Assembly (NCBI GenBank): GCA_030378105.1
Contig: JAUCGL010000003.1
Location: forward strand, 1-64,000
Source: Candidatus Halobeggiatoa sp. HSG11
GTDB taxonomy: Bacteria; Pseudomonadota; Gammaproteobacteria; Beggiatoales; Beggiatoaceae
Length of the DNA: 64,000 nucleotides
Direction of reading: 5' to 3'
Positions within the stretch are counted from its first letter, which is position 1. The number at the start of each line of letters is the position of its first letter. Under the pieces are notes generated by a model. It did no database searches. It saw only the letters and a list, made by a program, of their open reading frames with translations, and had not been told where the DNA came from. The position numbers were made by a program, and so were the translations under genes. Of the stretch, positions 1-7,572 are shown piece after piece.

Positions 1-2
1 TA

Positions 3-896
3 TCGTTAGATGATTTAGGTGATGATTCATCAGATGACTTATCATTGGATGCCGATTCATCAGAAGAAGATTTATCTTTAGATGATGATGACCTATCTTT
101 AGATGATTTAGGTGACGATTCATCAGATGACTTATCCTTAGGAGATGATGACGACTTATCACTGGATGCTGATTCTTCAGAAGATGATTTATCTTTAGAT
201 AATGATGACCTATCTTTAGATGATTTAGGTGATGATTCATCAGATGACTTATCCTTAGGAGATGATGACGACTTGTCATTAGATGCTGATTCTTCAGAAG
301 ATGATTTATCTTTGGATGATTTAGGTGATGATTCATCAGATGACTTATCCTTAGGAGATGATGACGACTTATCATTGGATGCTGATTCCTCAGAAGAAGA
401 TTTATCTTTAGATGATGACCTATCATTAGATGATTTAGGTGATGATTTGTCCTTAGGAGATGATGACGACTTATCATTGGATGCCGATTCTCCAGAAGAA
501 GATTTATCTTTAGATGATGACCTATCATTAGATGATTTAGATGATGATTCATCAGGAGATAATGAGTTATTATTAGATAATTTGGATGACTCAGAACCAC
601 AAGGTATAGAAGATGATGATCTAGATTTGAGTGCTTTAGGATTAGATGATGATGCAGAACCTAATGATGACAACTTAGATGCTTTATTAGGTCAATTAGA
701 TACCAGCGAAATGTCAGATGAAACAGGAACTGATAATACAAGTTCTGGAGATGAAATCAACAGTCAGTTTGATCTAGCTCAAATGTTTATAGATATGGAT
801 GATAATGATACAGCTCGTGGTATTCTTGATGAAATAATACAAAATGGTAATGATGAACAAAAGCAAAAAGCTCAAACAATGATGGCAACTATTTAA
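3..896 (+). CDS. fimV: FimV-like protein, C-terminal part (5' end outside window)
   Basis: The frame is open from the left edge, so 297 C-terminal residues are present and the true start lies outside; the TTG at 45 is only the first start-like codon. Residues 1-180 are an extremely acidic repeat built from DDLSL, LGDDSSDD and DADSSE blocks, encoded by tandem DNA units of about 93-117 bp. The last 45 residues (QFDLAQMFIDMDDNDTARGI, ending EQKQKAQTMMATI) match the FimV C-terminal domain, a TPR-like helical module. FimV proteins are inner-membrane proteins with a periplasmic LysM and an acidic cytoplasmic tail; they support type IV pili, type II secretion and polar organisation. The family call rests on the C-terminus and the acidic tail only. 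Confidence 0.8.
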   Translation, partial: SLDDLGDDSSDDLSLDADSSEEDLSLDDDDLSLDDLGDDSSDDLSLGDDDDLSLDADSSEDDLSLDNDDLSLDDLGDDSSDDLSLGDDDDLSLDADSSEDDLSLDDLGDDSSDDLSLGDDDDLSLDADSSEEDLSLDDDLSLDDLGDDLSLGDDDDLSLDADSPEEDLSLDDDLSLDDLDDDSSGDNELLLDNLDDSEPQGIEDDDLDLSALGLDDDAEPNDDNLDALLGQLDTSEMSDETGTDNTSSGDEINSQFDLAQMFIDMDDNDTARGILDEIIQNGNDEQKQKAQTMMATI

Positions 897-900
897 TAAA

Positions 901-1491
901 TTGCATCCAGTTATACGTCTTCTTTGCTTCTTGTTATTGGTTGTTGGATTAATGACAGCCAATAACATTTTGTTTATTATTTTAGTAATATCACTATTTT
1001 TTATTTATAAATGTTCTTTAATCTCTGTTTTTCCTACTTTAAAACGCTTACGATGGCTATTTTTTTCTATATTAATTCTAAATTTATTTTTTAATTCTAG
1101 TAGTGGTATTGTTAACTTATTGATAGCAATTGAAAAAGTAATTGTATTAATAACTATAGTATTAGCAGCTCATTTATTTATAATTATCACCAAAACTCAA
1201 GAAATTATTGCCGCCCTACAATGGTGGTTATTACCACTAACTATGCTAGGTTTTCCAACCGAAAAACTGTCAGTACGCATTGCCTTAGTGCTTGATACCG
1301 TTAAAACAGTACAAAGTTTTTATAACAATACAACTTCAACTATCACCAATAAAATAACTGAATTATTTGCAGAAATATTAGAACACGCAAATACAGTTCC
1401 TTTACAAACTTTAGAAATTCCTGAGTTACCACAACCACCATTATGGCAGTGGATTTATCCATTAACCATGCTAGTTTTAATATTTAAATAA
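901..1491 (+). CDS. EcfT/CbiQ-like transmembrane protein
   Basis: A 196-residue, very hydrophobic protein with about four to five membrane segments. The centre (TKTQEIIAALQWWLLPLTML, then GFPTEKLSVRIALVLDTV) resembles the coupling region of EcfT/CbiQ, the transmembrane subunit of energy-coupling-factor vitamin and metal transporters, which contacts the ATPases. No ATPase or substrate-binding subunit is nearby, so the substrate is unknown. The start is a TTG four bases after the fimV stop, without a clear ribosome binding site; an ATG at 951 is an alternative. Its stop overlaps the hemH start by one base (TAATG), which suggests translational coupling with heme synthesis. Confidence 0.6.
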   Translation: MHPVIRLLCFLLLVVGLMTANNILFIILVISLFFIYKCSLISVFPTLKRLRWLFFSILILNLFFNSSSGIVNLLIAIEKVIVLITIVLAAHLFIIITKTQEIIAALQWWLLPLTMLGFPTEKLSVRIALVLDTVKTVQSFYNNTTSTITNKITELFAEILEHANTVPLQTLEIPELPQPPLWQWIYPLTMLVLIFK

Positions 1492-2567
1492 TGACTATTT
1501 ATAACAATTTTAATTACGATCATAAAACAGAAGCAAAAATTGGAATTTTATTAGTAAATTTAGGTACTCCAGAGGCTCCAACTCCATCAGCATTACGAAA
1601 TTATTTAAATGAATTTTTGGCAGACCCTAGAATAACTGAATTACCGCGTTGGTTATGGTGGCTGATTTTACACGGAATCATTTTACGGACTCGCCCTAAA
1701 CATTCAGCAAAAAAATATCAGAATATTTGGACGGAATCTGGTTCGCCTCTATTAGAAATTAGTAAAATCCAATTACAGGAGCTTCGACAAGCAATACAGG
1801 CAAATTTTGAAATACCTACCAAAATTGTATTAGGTATGCGATATGGAAATCCTTCAATAGCAACCGGCTTAGAAGAATTACGACAAGCCAATGCAAGATA
1901 TATTTTAATATTACCATTATATCCACAATATTCCTCTACTAGTTCTGGTTCAGTTTTTGATGCAGTAAGCAAAGCTTTAAAAGGTTGGCGTTGGATACCC
2001 GATATAAGATTTATTTCTCATTACCATGATCATCCAACTTACATCCAGACTTTAGTTATCCAAATCAAAAAATATTGGACTGAACATGGAACACCGGATA
2101 AATTACTATTTTCCTTTCATGGCATCCCTAAACGATTCTTTTTAAATGGTGATCCTTATTATTGTGAATGCCAAAAAACTGCTAGATTAGTAGCAGAGCA
2201 ACTTGATATACCATCGCAAGTAGTATTTCAATCAAGATTTGGTCGAGAAGAATGGCTTAAACCTTATACTGACGAAACATTAATTGCACTTGGTAAGGCC
2301 GGATTAAAAAGGGTGGATGTGGTATGTCCTGGTTTTGCAACGGATTGTTTAGAAACTTTAGAAGAAATTGATAAAGAAAATAGACAGAATTTTTTACAGG
2401 CTGGAGGTAAGGAATTTCACTATATTCCTGCGTTGAATGATAGTTCTGGACATATTCAGCTATTGTTAGAATTAATAACTCAACATACTCAAGGCTGGAA
2501 TCCTACAACAAATACTAATCAGCAATTTGAAATATTTACCAAACATAAAAAAACCTCGCAAATTTAA
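1491..2567 (+). CDS. hemH: Ferrochelatase
   Basis: 358 residues, the usual length for HemH, which inserts Fe2+ into protoporphyrin IX as the last step of protoheme synthesis. The start GILLVNLGTPEAPTPSALRN and the motif SGSPLLE are typical. LLFSFHGIPKRF carries the catalytic histidine, and VVCPGFATDCLETLEEI is the conserved acidic C-terminal motif. The ATG overlaps the upstream EcfT-like gene by one base. The gene ends just before an inverted repeat shared with the convergent porin gene. Heme supply fits the cytochrome genes of this region. Assignment is secure. Confidence 0.96.
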   Translation: MTIYNNFNYDHKTEAKIGILLVNLGTPEAPTPSALRNYLNEFLADPRITELPRWLWWLILHGIILRTRPKHSAKKYQNIWTESGSPLLEISKIQLQELRQAIQANFEIPTKIVLGMRYGNPSIATGLEELRQANARYILILPLYPQYSSTSSGSVFDAVSKALKGWRWIPDIRFISHYHDHPTYIQTLVIQIKKYWTEHGTPDKLLFSFHGIPKRFFLNGDPYYCECQKTARLVAEQLDIPSQVVFQSRFGREEWLKPYTDETLIALGKAGLKRVDVVCPGFATDCLETLEEIDKENRQNFLQAGGKEFHYIPALNDSSGHIQLLLELITQHTQGWNPTTNTNQQFEIFTKHKKTSQI

Positions 2568-2577
2568 TTACGAGGTT
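2545..2577 (-). terminator. Intrinsic terminator of the porin gene, possibly bidirectional
   Basis: The arms AACCTCG (2552-2558) and CGAGGTT (2571-2577) form a hairpin with a 12-base loop. Read on the minus strand it is followed at once by seven T residues, the classic intrinsic terminator layout for the porin gene. On the plus strand it overlaps the last codons of hemH and has a weaker T run, so it may also end hemH transcripts. Confidence 0.75.
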
Positions 2578-2611
2578 CTTTAATAAAAAATATTTACAGT
2601 ATAAAATCAAA

Positions 2612-3865
2612 TTAGAAAGATTGTCTAATACCTAATACAGCGATATCTTCATCACGATAGTCATTATCACTATCAGTTTGACGATAACCTAAGTAAACTT
2701 GTGAACGTTTGCTAAAGTTGTATTTAACACCAACAGCCCAACTTAAAGCATCTTCATCCATAGAAGTACCATCAACATCTACCATTCTGTTCTTATCATC
2801 TATATCAGAACTATAAGCACCAATCCATGCAGCAAGAGTCATGTTATTCATGGTAGCTTGAATAGAACCAATGATGTAATTACCACCATCTGGATTGTTA
2901 TCAAAATGACCCATTTCAGCTTCTTCGTATTGAAGACCAACTTTCAATCTGTTATCAAGCTTAAATTGACCACCAACTTTCCAGTTACCAAGACCATCAT
3001 CTTCTTCTCTAGCGGCCTCTCTAGCATCTGCTTCATCGCTTGTAATATCATCTTGAATTTCATCTACAGCATCTTTAACATCATCAATAGCATCATCAAA
3101 GGTATCTTTAATATCTAAATCAGTGTAAGAAGCACTAGCCCACATAGCAAAACTTGGAGCTTCATATCTTAATTCAAGTAAACCAGCACCATCCATATCA
3201 GCTGCGTCATCAACTACGCCTTGGATTTTAAATACAAAACCACCAAAATGAACGCCTAATTCAAGAGCACCATCAACGAAACCTTCATTAGTCAAACCAT
3301 TGCTATCAGAAACTTTTGCATTAGTATTAACCAAGAATTTTCCATTTTGCCCTTCAGTTACACTGTGATAACGATTACCACTCATACCACCAGCAGTACC
3401 ACTAGCTTGTAAGGAAGTATAAGACCATGGGTCAATAAGTGTACGAGATGATTTATAAGCACCAGATAGGGTTCCATAACGGAAATAAAAATTTTGACTC
3501 TTTAAGCCTACCCAAACTGGTTTTTTACCGGTCAAACCTTTGTTATTGGAAGTATTGAAACCAACTTGATACTGTCCATTAGCTGTTATACCACTAGTAC
3601 CTAATTTTTCGTCAAATTGAAGCAATATGTTGCTAGGACCATAATTAGTGATAGCACCACCTTCATCGTAAGTACGGGTTTGACGGCTCATATCATTAGT
3701 TTCTTGTGAACCATCAGTACGATAAGCATTGGTCTCGTCACCACCTGCAACTTCCCAACTACCAATTTCAGCTTGAATTAAACCTGACAATCTGACATCA
3801 GCTTGGGATGCCATAGGCACTACTAAAGCAGTAGCAACTGCTAATGTAAGTATTTTCCGATTCAT
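2612..3865 (-). CDS. Outer-membrane porin (Gram-negative porin type)
   Basis: 417 residues with a clear signal peptide (MNRKILTLAVATALVVPMASQA, cleavage before DVRLSG) and a C-terminal phenylalanine (VLGIRQSF), the outer-membrane beta-barrel signature recognised by the Bam complex. Alternating strands such as LGVQLR-like, WKVGGQFKLDN and LKVGLQYEEAEMG fit a 16-strand general porin. An unusual acidic, helix-prone insertion at about residues 255-290 (DDAIDDVKDAVDEIQDD, then EADAREAAREEDDG) probably forms an external loop. A GGAGA ribosome binding site precedes the ATG and a strong terminator follows the gene. Solute specificity cannot be read from the sequence. Confidence 0.85.
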   Translation of the reverse strand: MNRKILTLAVATALVVPMASQADVRLSGLIQAEIGSWEVAGGDETNAYRTDGSQETNDMSRQTRTYDEGGAITNYGPSNILLQFDEKLGTSGITANGQYQVGFNTSNNKGLTGKKPVWVGLKSQNFYFRYGTLSGAYKSSRTLIDPWSYTSLQASGTAGGMSGNRYHSVTEGQNGKFLVNTNAKVSDSNGLTNEGFVDGALELGVHFGGFVFKIQGVVDDAADMDGAGLLELRYEAPSFAMWASASYTDLDIKDTFDDAIDDVKDAVDEIQDDITSDEADAREAAREEDDGLGNWKVGGQFKLDNRLKVGLQYEEAEMGHFDNNPDGGNYIIGSIQATMNNMTLAAWIGAYSSDIDDKNRMVDVDGTSMDEDALSWAVGVKYNFSKRSQVYLGYRQTDSDNDYRDEDIAVLGIRQSF

Positions 3866-4691
3866 TTAAAAATCTCCGATTTTGTTTAGCACTATAATCA
3901 ATTATTCATATTGAAGTTATATTCTTCAAATATGCCATAACTTTTCAAACTTAAGAACTTGAATTCTAAATAGTTTATTAATTAAGTAAAACTGAAGTCT
4001 TAGACCCCTTAAACCTTAACATAGCTGTTTGAACTAGATATATTAAGTTATTGTTCAATATGTTGAAACACTTTAACCCAAAAAGAATAAAAATGCAACA
4101 CTTTGTAGAAAAAAAACAACAAATATTTTTTTGTGGTAAAAATAACACAGTTTTTTATTTAACTGATTTTATCGGTGGTTATTCATATTCAATTCTTTCA
4201 AAATTAAAACAACTTCAACATGGTATAATGTGAAAAACCATCTGTTTCGCTGAAAAATTGATTAGCTAACGGAATATGAGCGTTTCGTGGACATCATAAA
4301 ATTTCCGTGAAATTCCTTAAAAAAACTTGCAGAATTAACAATTCAATATATGCTTTCATACTATACTTTTTCAGATAAATAATTTCACTTAAAACCTACG
4401 AGGTTTCTAAAACCTCGCAGGTTTCACACGAATGTATTTTTATGAATGTCTATATAGATATATTTTCCTGTGGAAAGTATCTGTCTTTAAATTGAATTAA
4501 AAAACCATATAAATTTATAATTAATCTTGTGATTGGCATGTATAATTCAACTATCAAATTTTTTGCCTCAACAATAAATTAACTTTGCTACCAACATTCA
4601 GTTATATAATATAGTTAAAATAACTCTGAATACCTATCAAATGTTCTTATCATTCATCAAGTCACATAATTTCTTATTAGCTATTTAAATA
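3866..4691. other. 826-bp AT-rich intergenic region between divergent genes
   Basis: This region separates the porin (minus) from the cation transporter (plus) and must hold both promoters, but no strong sigma-70 pair stands out. An ATG-started frame of 60 codons at 4051-4233 has no recognisable content and I do not call it a gene. The only clear structure is the palindrome at 4392-4424. Confidence 0.5.
4392..4424. repeat. Short palindrome (AAACCT-type hairpin)
   Basis: Two 15-base arms (4392-4406 and 4410-4424) are inverted copies with one mismatch and only a three-base loop. The arm sequence AAACCTRCGAGGTTT resembles the hairpins at 2552-2577 and 7349-7381. It lies far from both flanking genes, so it looks like a dispersed palindromic repeat rather than a gene-specific terminator. 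Confidence 0.6.
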
Positions 4692-5813
4692 ATGTCCAAA
4701 TATCAAAAACGTTATATAACAATACGTAATGTTACTTTAGTTGGAGTGCTTGGTAATGTTCTGATGACTATTATTAAATTAGGAGCCGGTTTTTATGGCA
4801 AATCACAAGCTTTAATAGCAGATGGATTACATTCATTATCAGATTTGATAAGTGATGGAGTTGTATTAGTTGCCGCCAAATATGGAACCGCTAATGCTGA
4901 TATAGATCATCCTTACGGTCACGCCCGTTTTGAAACCTTAGCAACGGTAATAATTGGGGCTTTATTAATTATGGTGGCAATTGGCATGTTCATAGATGCA
5001 AGTAGGCGTTTGATAGCTCCAGATTTATTACTGCATCCCAGTAAAATAACTCTTTTTGTTGCCACTTTATCAATTTTAGTCAAAGAAGCTCTGTACCAAT
5101 ATACCACGCATATCGCTAAAAAAATCAATTCTAATTTGTTACAGGCTAATGCTTGGCATCATCGTAGCGATGCTATTTCGTCAGTTATTGTTTTAATAGG
5201 TATAGCTGGTAGTATTTATGGTTTTCCTTGGTTAGATGCGGTGGCAGCAATTGGAGTTAGTTTTATGATTGCTCATGTTGGTTGGTCATTAGGTTGGGGA
5301 GGCGTAAGCGAGTTAGTTGATACTGGTTTAGATAGTCAGCAATTGGCTAATATTAAACAAATAATTAAGTCTACTGATGGCGTTGTGGCATTACACGAAT
5401 TACGCACTCGTAAAATGGGTGGGACTAATATTTTAATTGATGTGCATATAATAGTTAATTCACGTATAACTGTATCTGAAGGTCATCAAATTGGTGAAAA
5501 AGTACGTAGTAATTTAGAGAATGAAATAAAAAATATTAAGGATGTATTGGTACATATTGACCCAGAAAATGATGAAAGGACAAGCAATACCAATTTGAAT
5601 TTGCCATCACGAGCTGAAATAATGAAACGTTTGCAGCAGGAAATAGTTTCTATTGAATATATTAACTTACATTACTTATCTGGCAAAATTATAGTAGATG
5701 TCTATGTAGCTTTGCCAACAAATATACAAGATATCCAAGCTATATCTCTGCATTTTACCAAATTAGTTGCCAATGAACCGGATATTGAAGCTGTTAATGT
5801 TTATTATCATTAA
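4692..5813 (+). CDS. Cation diffusion facilitator family transporter
   Basis: 373 residues. The N-terminal half has about six membrane segments, with the two metal-binding HxxxD/DxxxD-type motifs of CDF transporters in segment 2 (ADGLHSLSDLISDG) and segment 5 (AWHHRSDAISSVI), plus the DHPYGHARFE signature. The family exports Zn2+, Fe2+, Mn2+ or Co2+ from the cytoplasm in exchange for protons. The C-terminal cytoplasmic part (from about 200, SELVDTGLD onward) is longer than in FieF and appears to contain two ferredoxin-like dimerisation modules. The gene stands alone; metal specificity is unknown. Confidence 0.9.
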   Translation: MSKYQKRYITIRNVTLVGVLGNVLMTIIKLGAGFYGKSQALIADGLHSLSDLISDGVVLVAAKYGTANADIDHPYGHARFETLATVIIGALLIMVAIGMFIDASRRLIAPDLLLHPSKITLFVATLSILVKEALYQYTTHIAKKINSNLLQANAWHHRSDAISSVIVLIGIAGSIYGFPWLDAVAAIGVSFMIAHVGWSLGWGGVSELVDTGLDSQQLANIKQIIKSTDGVVALHELRTRKMGGTNILIDVHIIVNSRITVSEGHQIGEKVRSNLENEIKNIKDVLVHIDPENDERTSNTNLNLPSRAEIMKRLQQEIVSIEYINLHYLSGKIIVDVYVALPTNIQDIQAISLHFTKLVANEPDIEAVNVYYH

Positions 5814-5867
5814 TGAGTTTGGTAGAAATTTCATGATGCAAACGGAAAGTCCATATTCATTGAAACT

Positions 5868-5943
5868 CTTTGGTAACTAGACTGAAGATAAAATATTGAA
5901 AATCACAATAGATAAACTTGCCGCTTATTAATGGATGCTCTTT
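5868..5943 (+). pseudogene. IS1-like transposase fragment
   Basis: About 76 bp closely match the minus strand of 41874-41950, inside the other IS1-like remnant of this window, differing by a few substitutions and small indels. The shared stretch encodes, in the better-preserved copy, KILKVTTDKLATYYGC. Here the frame is broken. It is a relic only, joined directly to an unrelated transposase fragment on the opposite strand. Confidence 0.55.
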
Positions 5944-5944
5944 T

Positions 5945-6178
5945 ATCCTTGCATCAGAAATTATTAGTTTACCAACAAGGGAGCTTAAATTTGGAAAGCA
6001 TTTTCGGTCATGTGTTGAACCAGAAGTTATATCAAAATAGTAAAGCTTTCCGGTTAAAATATCAAAGCAAATATGAAGTTTCACACTTGCAATTGTACTT
6101 GCCACTAAGAAAATCATCTGTTACGAACCATCCCAAAGAGTAAAAGAACTTGAATCTATTACTTGCAATTCCTGTTAT
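5945..6178 (-). pseudogene. IS4-like transposase remnant
   Basis: On the minus strand the fragment reads LQVIDSSSFTLWDGS, a stop, then ASVKLHICFDILTGKL, FDITSGSTHDRKCFP and NLSSLVGKLIISD. These are the central DDE-region motifs of IS4-type transposases (first catalytic Asp region, then the KLHVCFDLLTG-like block). Both ends and at least one codon are lost, so it is a dead fragment of perhaps a fifth of the original gene. Confidence 0.65.
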
Positions 6179-6465
6179 ATTTAATTGTTATAATACTCGA
6201 CTATCAAGTTTTTTAAACTACTCTATATTGTACAATGCAGAGCGTTGTGGCAGGCATTTCCAACCAGAGGTCTCATCGTTATACACAAGTATTTAAGTGC
6301 TTGATTTTATGTAGGGTGGGTATTGAAATTTCAGACTCGTAGTGATAGAATTATAATTAATTTAATAGGAATGATGGTATCAATGAGTATTGTAGTCAAA
6401 TTATTCTTGACAGTTTAAAAAAAATTTTAGTGGGATTTCAATTACTTTAAAATAAGGTTAAATCA

Positions 6466-7314
6466 ATGGCAAAAAATTTTCTTACTCCGGCAGAAACGGC
6501 TCAATCGTTTATTGTAATTGGCGATTATAAAACTAAAATGCCAGTTTCTAAAATATTGGTATCATCATTTTTAGCTGGAGCATATATTGCTTTTGCAGCT
6601 CAGTTGATGACTACAGTCACTCACGATATGGCTGGATATTTTGGAGTTGGCTTTAGCAGTTTTATTGGAGGTAGCGTATTCGGTATAGCTCTCGTACTTG
6701 TTCTGGTAGCTGGTTCCGACCTCTTTACAGGTAATACTTTACTTTCTATGGGATGGTTAAACAATAATTTAACTACCGGCCAAGTTTTGAATAACTGGTT
6801 TTTAGTATATGTTGGTAATTTTATTGGAGCATTATTTTTGCTTTGGATGATGTTTTCCAGCGATATTTGGTCAGGGCATGATGGTCAAATAGGAGCTCAT
6901 GCGGTAGCTATAGCGTATAAGAAGACGCATCTCACCTTTATGGAAGCATTTACAAGGGGAATTGGTTGTAACTGGTTAGTTTGTTTAGCTGTAGTTATTG
7001 TTGCTGCTGGACAAGATACTGTTGGTAAAATTCTTGGGGCATGGTTCCCAGTTATGGCGTTTATTGCCAGTGGTTTTGAGCATTGCGTGGCTAACATGTT
7101 TATTATTCCGGCTGGTTTGGTTGCTAAATTAGACCCTAAAGTCGCAGAAACTGTTATAGCTAATCATCCAACTTGGGATTTAAATTCTTTAAATTTCTAT
7201 TCATTTTTTGTAAATAATTTAGTTCCAGTTACTTTGGGTAATATATTTAGCGGAGCTGTATTAGTTGGTGGAATTTACTGGTACTTATATGTTAAAGATG
7301 CCAAAGCAAGCTAG
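6466..7314 (+). CDS. Formate/nitrite transporter (FNT family)
   Basis: 282 residues with six predicted membrane segments, the standard size of FocA/NirC pentameric anion channels. Family signatures are visible: AGAYIAFAA early on, AGSDLFTGNTL, GIGCNWLVCLAV and GFEHCVANMFIIP, the last holding the central-pore histidine. Members move formate, nitrite or hydrosulfide across the inner membrane. The next gene, on the opposite strand, encodes a multiheme cytochrome, which would suit nitrite or formate metabolism, but substrate cannot be fixed from sequence. An AAGGT ribosome binding site precedes the ATG, and a repeat-borne hairpin lies just downstream. Confidence 0.92.
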   Translation: MAKNFLTPAETAQSFIVIGDYKTKMPVSKILVSSFLAGAYIAFAAQLMTTVTHDMAGYFGVGFSSFIGGSVFGIALVLVLVAGSDLFTGNTLLSMGWLNNNLTTGQVLNNWFLVYVGNFIGALFLLWMMFSSDIWSGHDGQIGAHAVAIAYKKTHLTFMEAFTRGIGCNWLVCLAVVIVAAGQDTVGKILGAWFPVMAFIASGFEHCVANMFIIPAGLVAKLDPKVAETVIANHPTWDLNSLNFYSFFVNNLVPVTLGNIFSGAVLVGGIYWYLYVKDAKAS

Positions 7315-7320
7315 TGGGTA

Positions 7321-7407
7321 ATCCTAGATAAAGTAGTGATAACTCCAAAAACCTGCTAAGTATCAAGTACCTAGCAGGTTTAATACTACATGTTGTGAGT
7401 ACTATCC
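7321..7407. repeat. Dispersed repeat, copy 1 (with hairpin 7349-7381)
   Basis: This roughly 87-bp sequence recurs in direct orientation at 9986-10074, with around 80-85% identity by eye. It contains perfect 10-base arms AAACCTGCTA (7349-7358) and TAGCAGGTTT (7372-7381). Here the hairpin could end transcription of the FNT gene, although no T tract follows. The two copies bracket the cytochrome gene and its small partner. Confidence 0.7.
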
Positions 7408-7444
7408 ATAATCCTTCCTTAACATAACTGTTCTTCAAAAATTT

Positions 7445-7570
7445 TCAATGCAACAGCCAGTATCCAATCAGCAAGATAACTACCAACAGATTAATAAATC
7501 CACCCAAAATAACAAACATATCAAAGCCATTTAAACGTTGCCACCATTTTGCTTCAGTTGTATCAACCAT
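7445..7570 (-). CDS. 41-residue single-span membrane protein
   Basis: A short frame starts two bases after the stop of the cytochrome gene. It encodes a soluble N-terminus (MVDTTEAKWWQRLNGFD) followed by one hydrophobic helix (MFVILGGFINLLVVILLIGY) and ends WLLH. Its layout recalls the small accessory subunits of respiratory complexes (CydX- or CcoQ-like in form, not in sequence). The tight spacing suggests co-translation with the cytochrome, and a role in anchoring or stabilising that complex is a reasonable inference. The gene is shorter than usual annotation cut-offs. Confidence 0.6.
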   Translation of the reverse strand: MVDTTEAKWWQRLNGFDMFVILGGFINLLVVILLIGYWLLH

Positions 7571-7572
7571 AA

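Larger units (their letters stand above)
5814..6465. other. Intergenic region with decayed IS fragments
   Basis: This 652-bp stretch lies between the CDF gene and the FNT gene. Its left half contains two transposase remnants lying head to head (listed separately). The right half (6181-6465) contains no supported gene; at 6311-6325 it carries a copy of the GTAGGGTGGGTA motif also present in the hairpin near 10.1 kb. A TTGACA at 6407-6412 could be a -35 box for the FNT gene, but no convincing -10 follows. Confidence 0.5.

Noticed and set aside
4051-4233. 60-codon frame upstream of the CDF gene
   Set aside because: AT-rich low-information composition, no ribosome binding site, no family resemblance, and isolated in a long intergenic region.
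6407-6435. TTGACA as promoter of the FNT gene
   Set aside because: No acceptable -10 box at 16-18 bases; the -35-like hexamer alone is not enough in AT-rich DNA.
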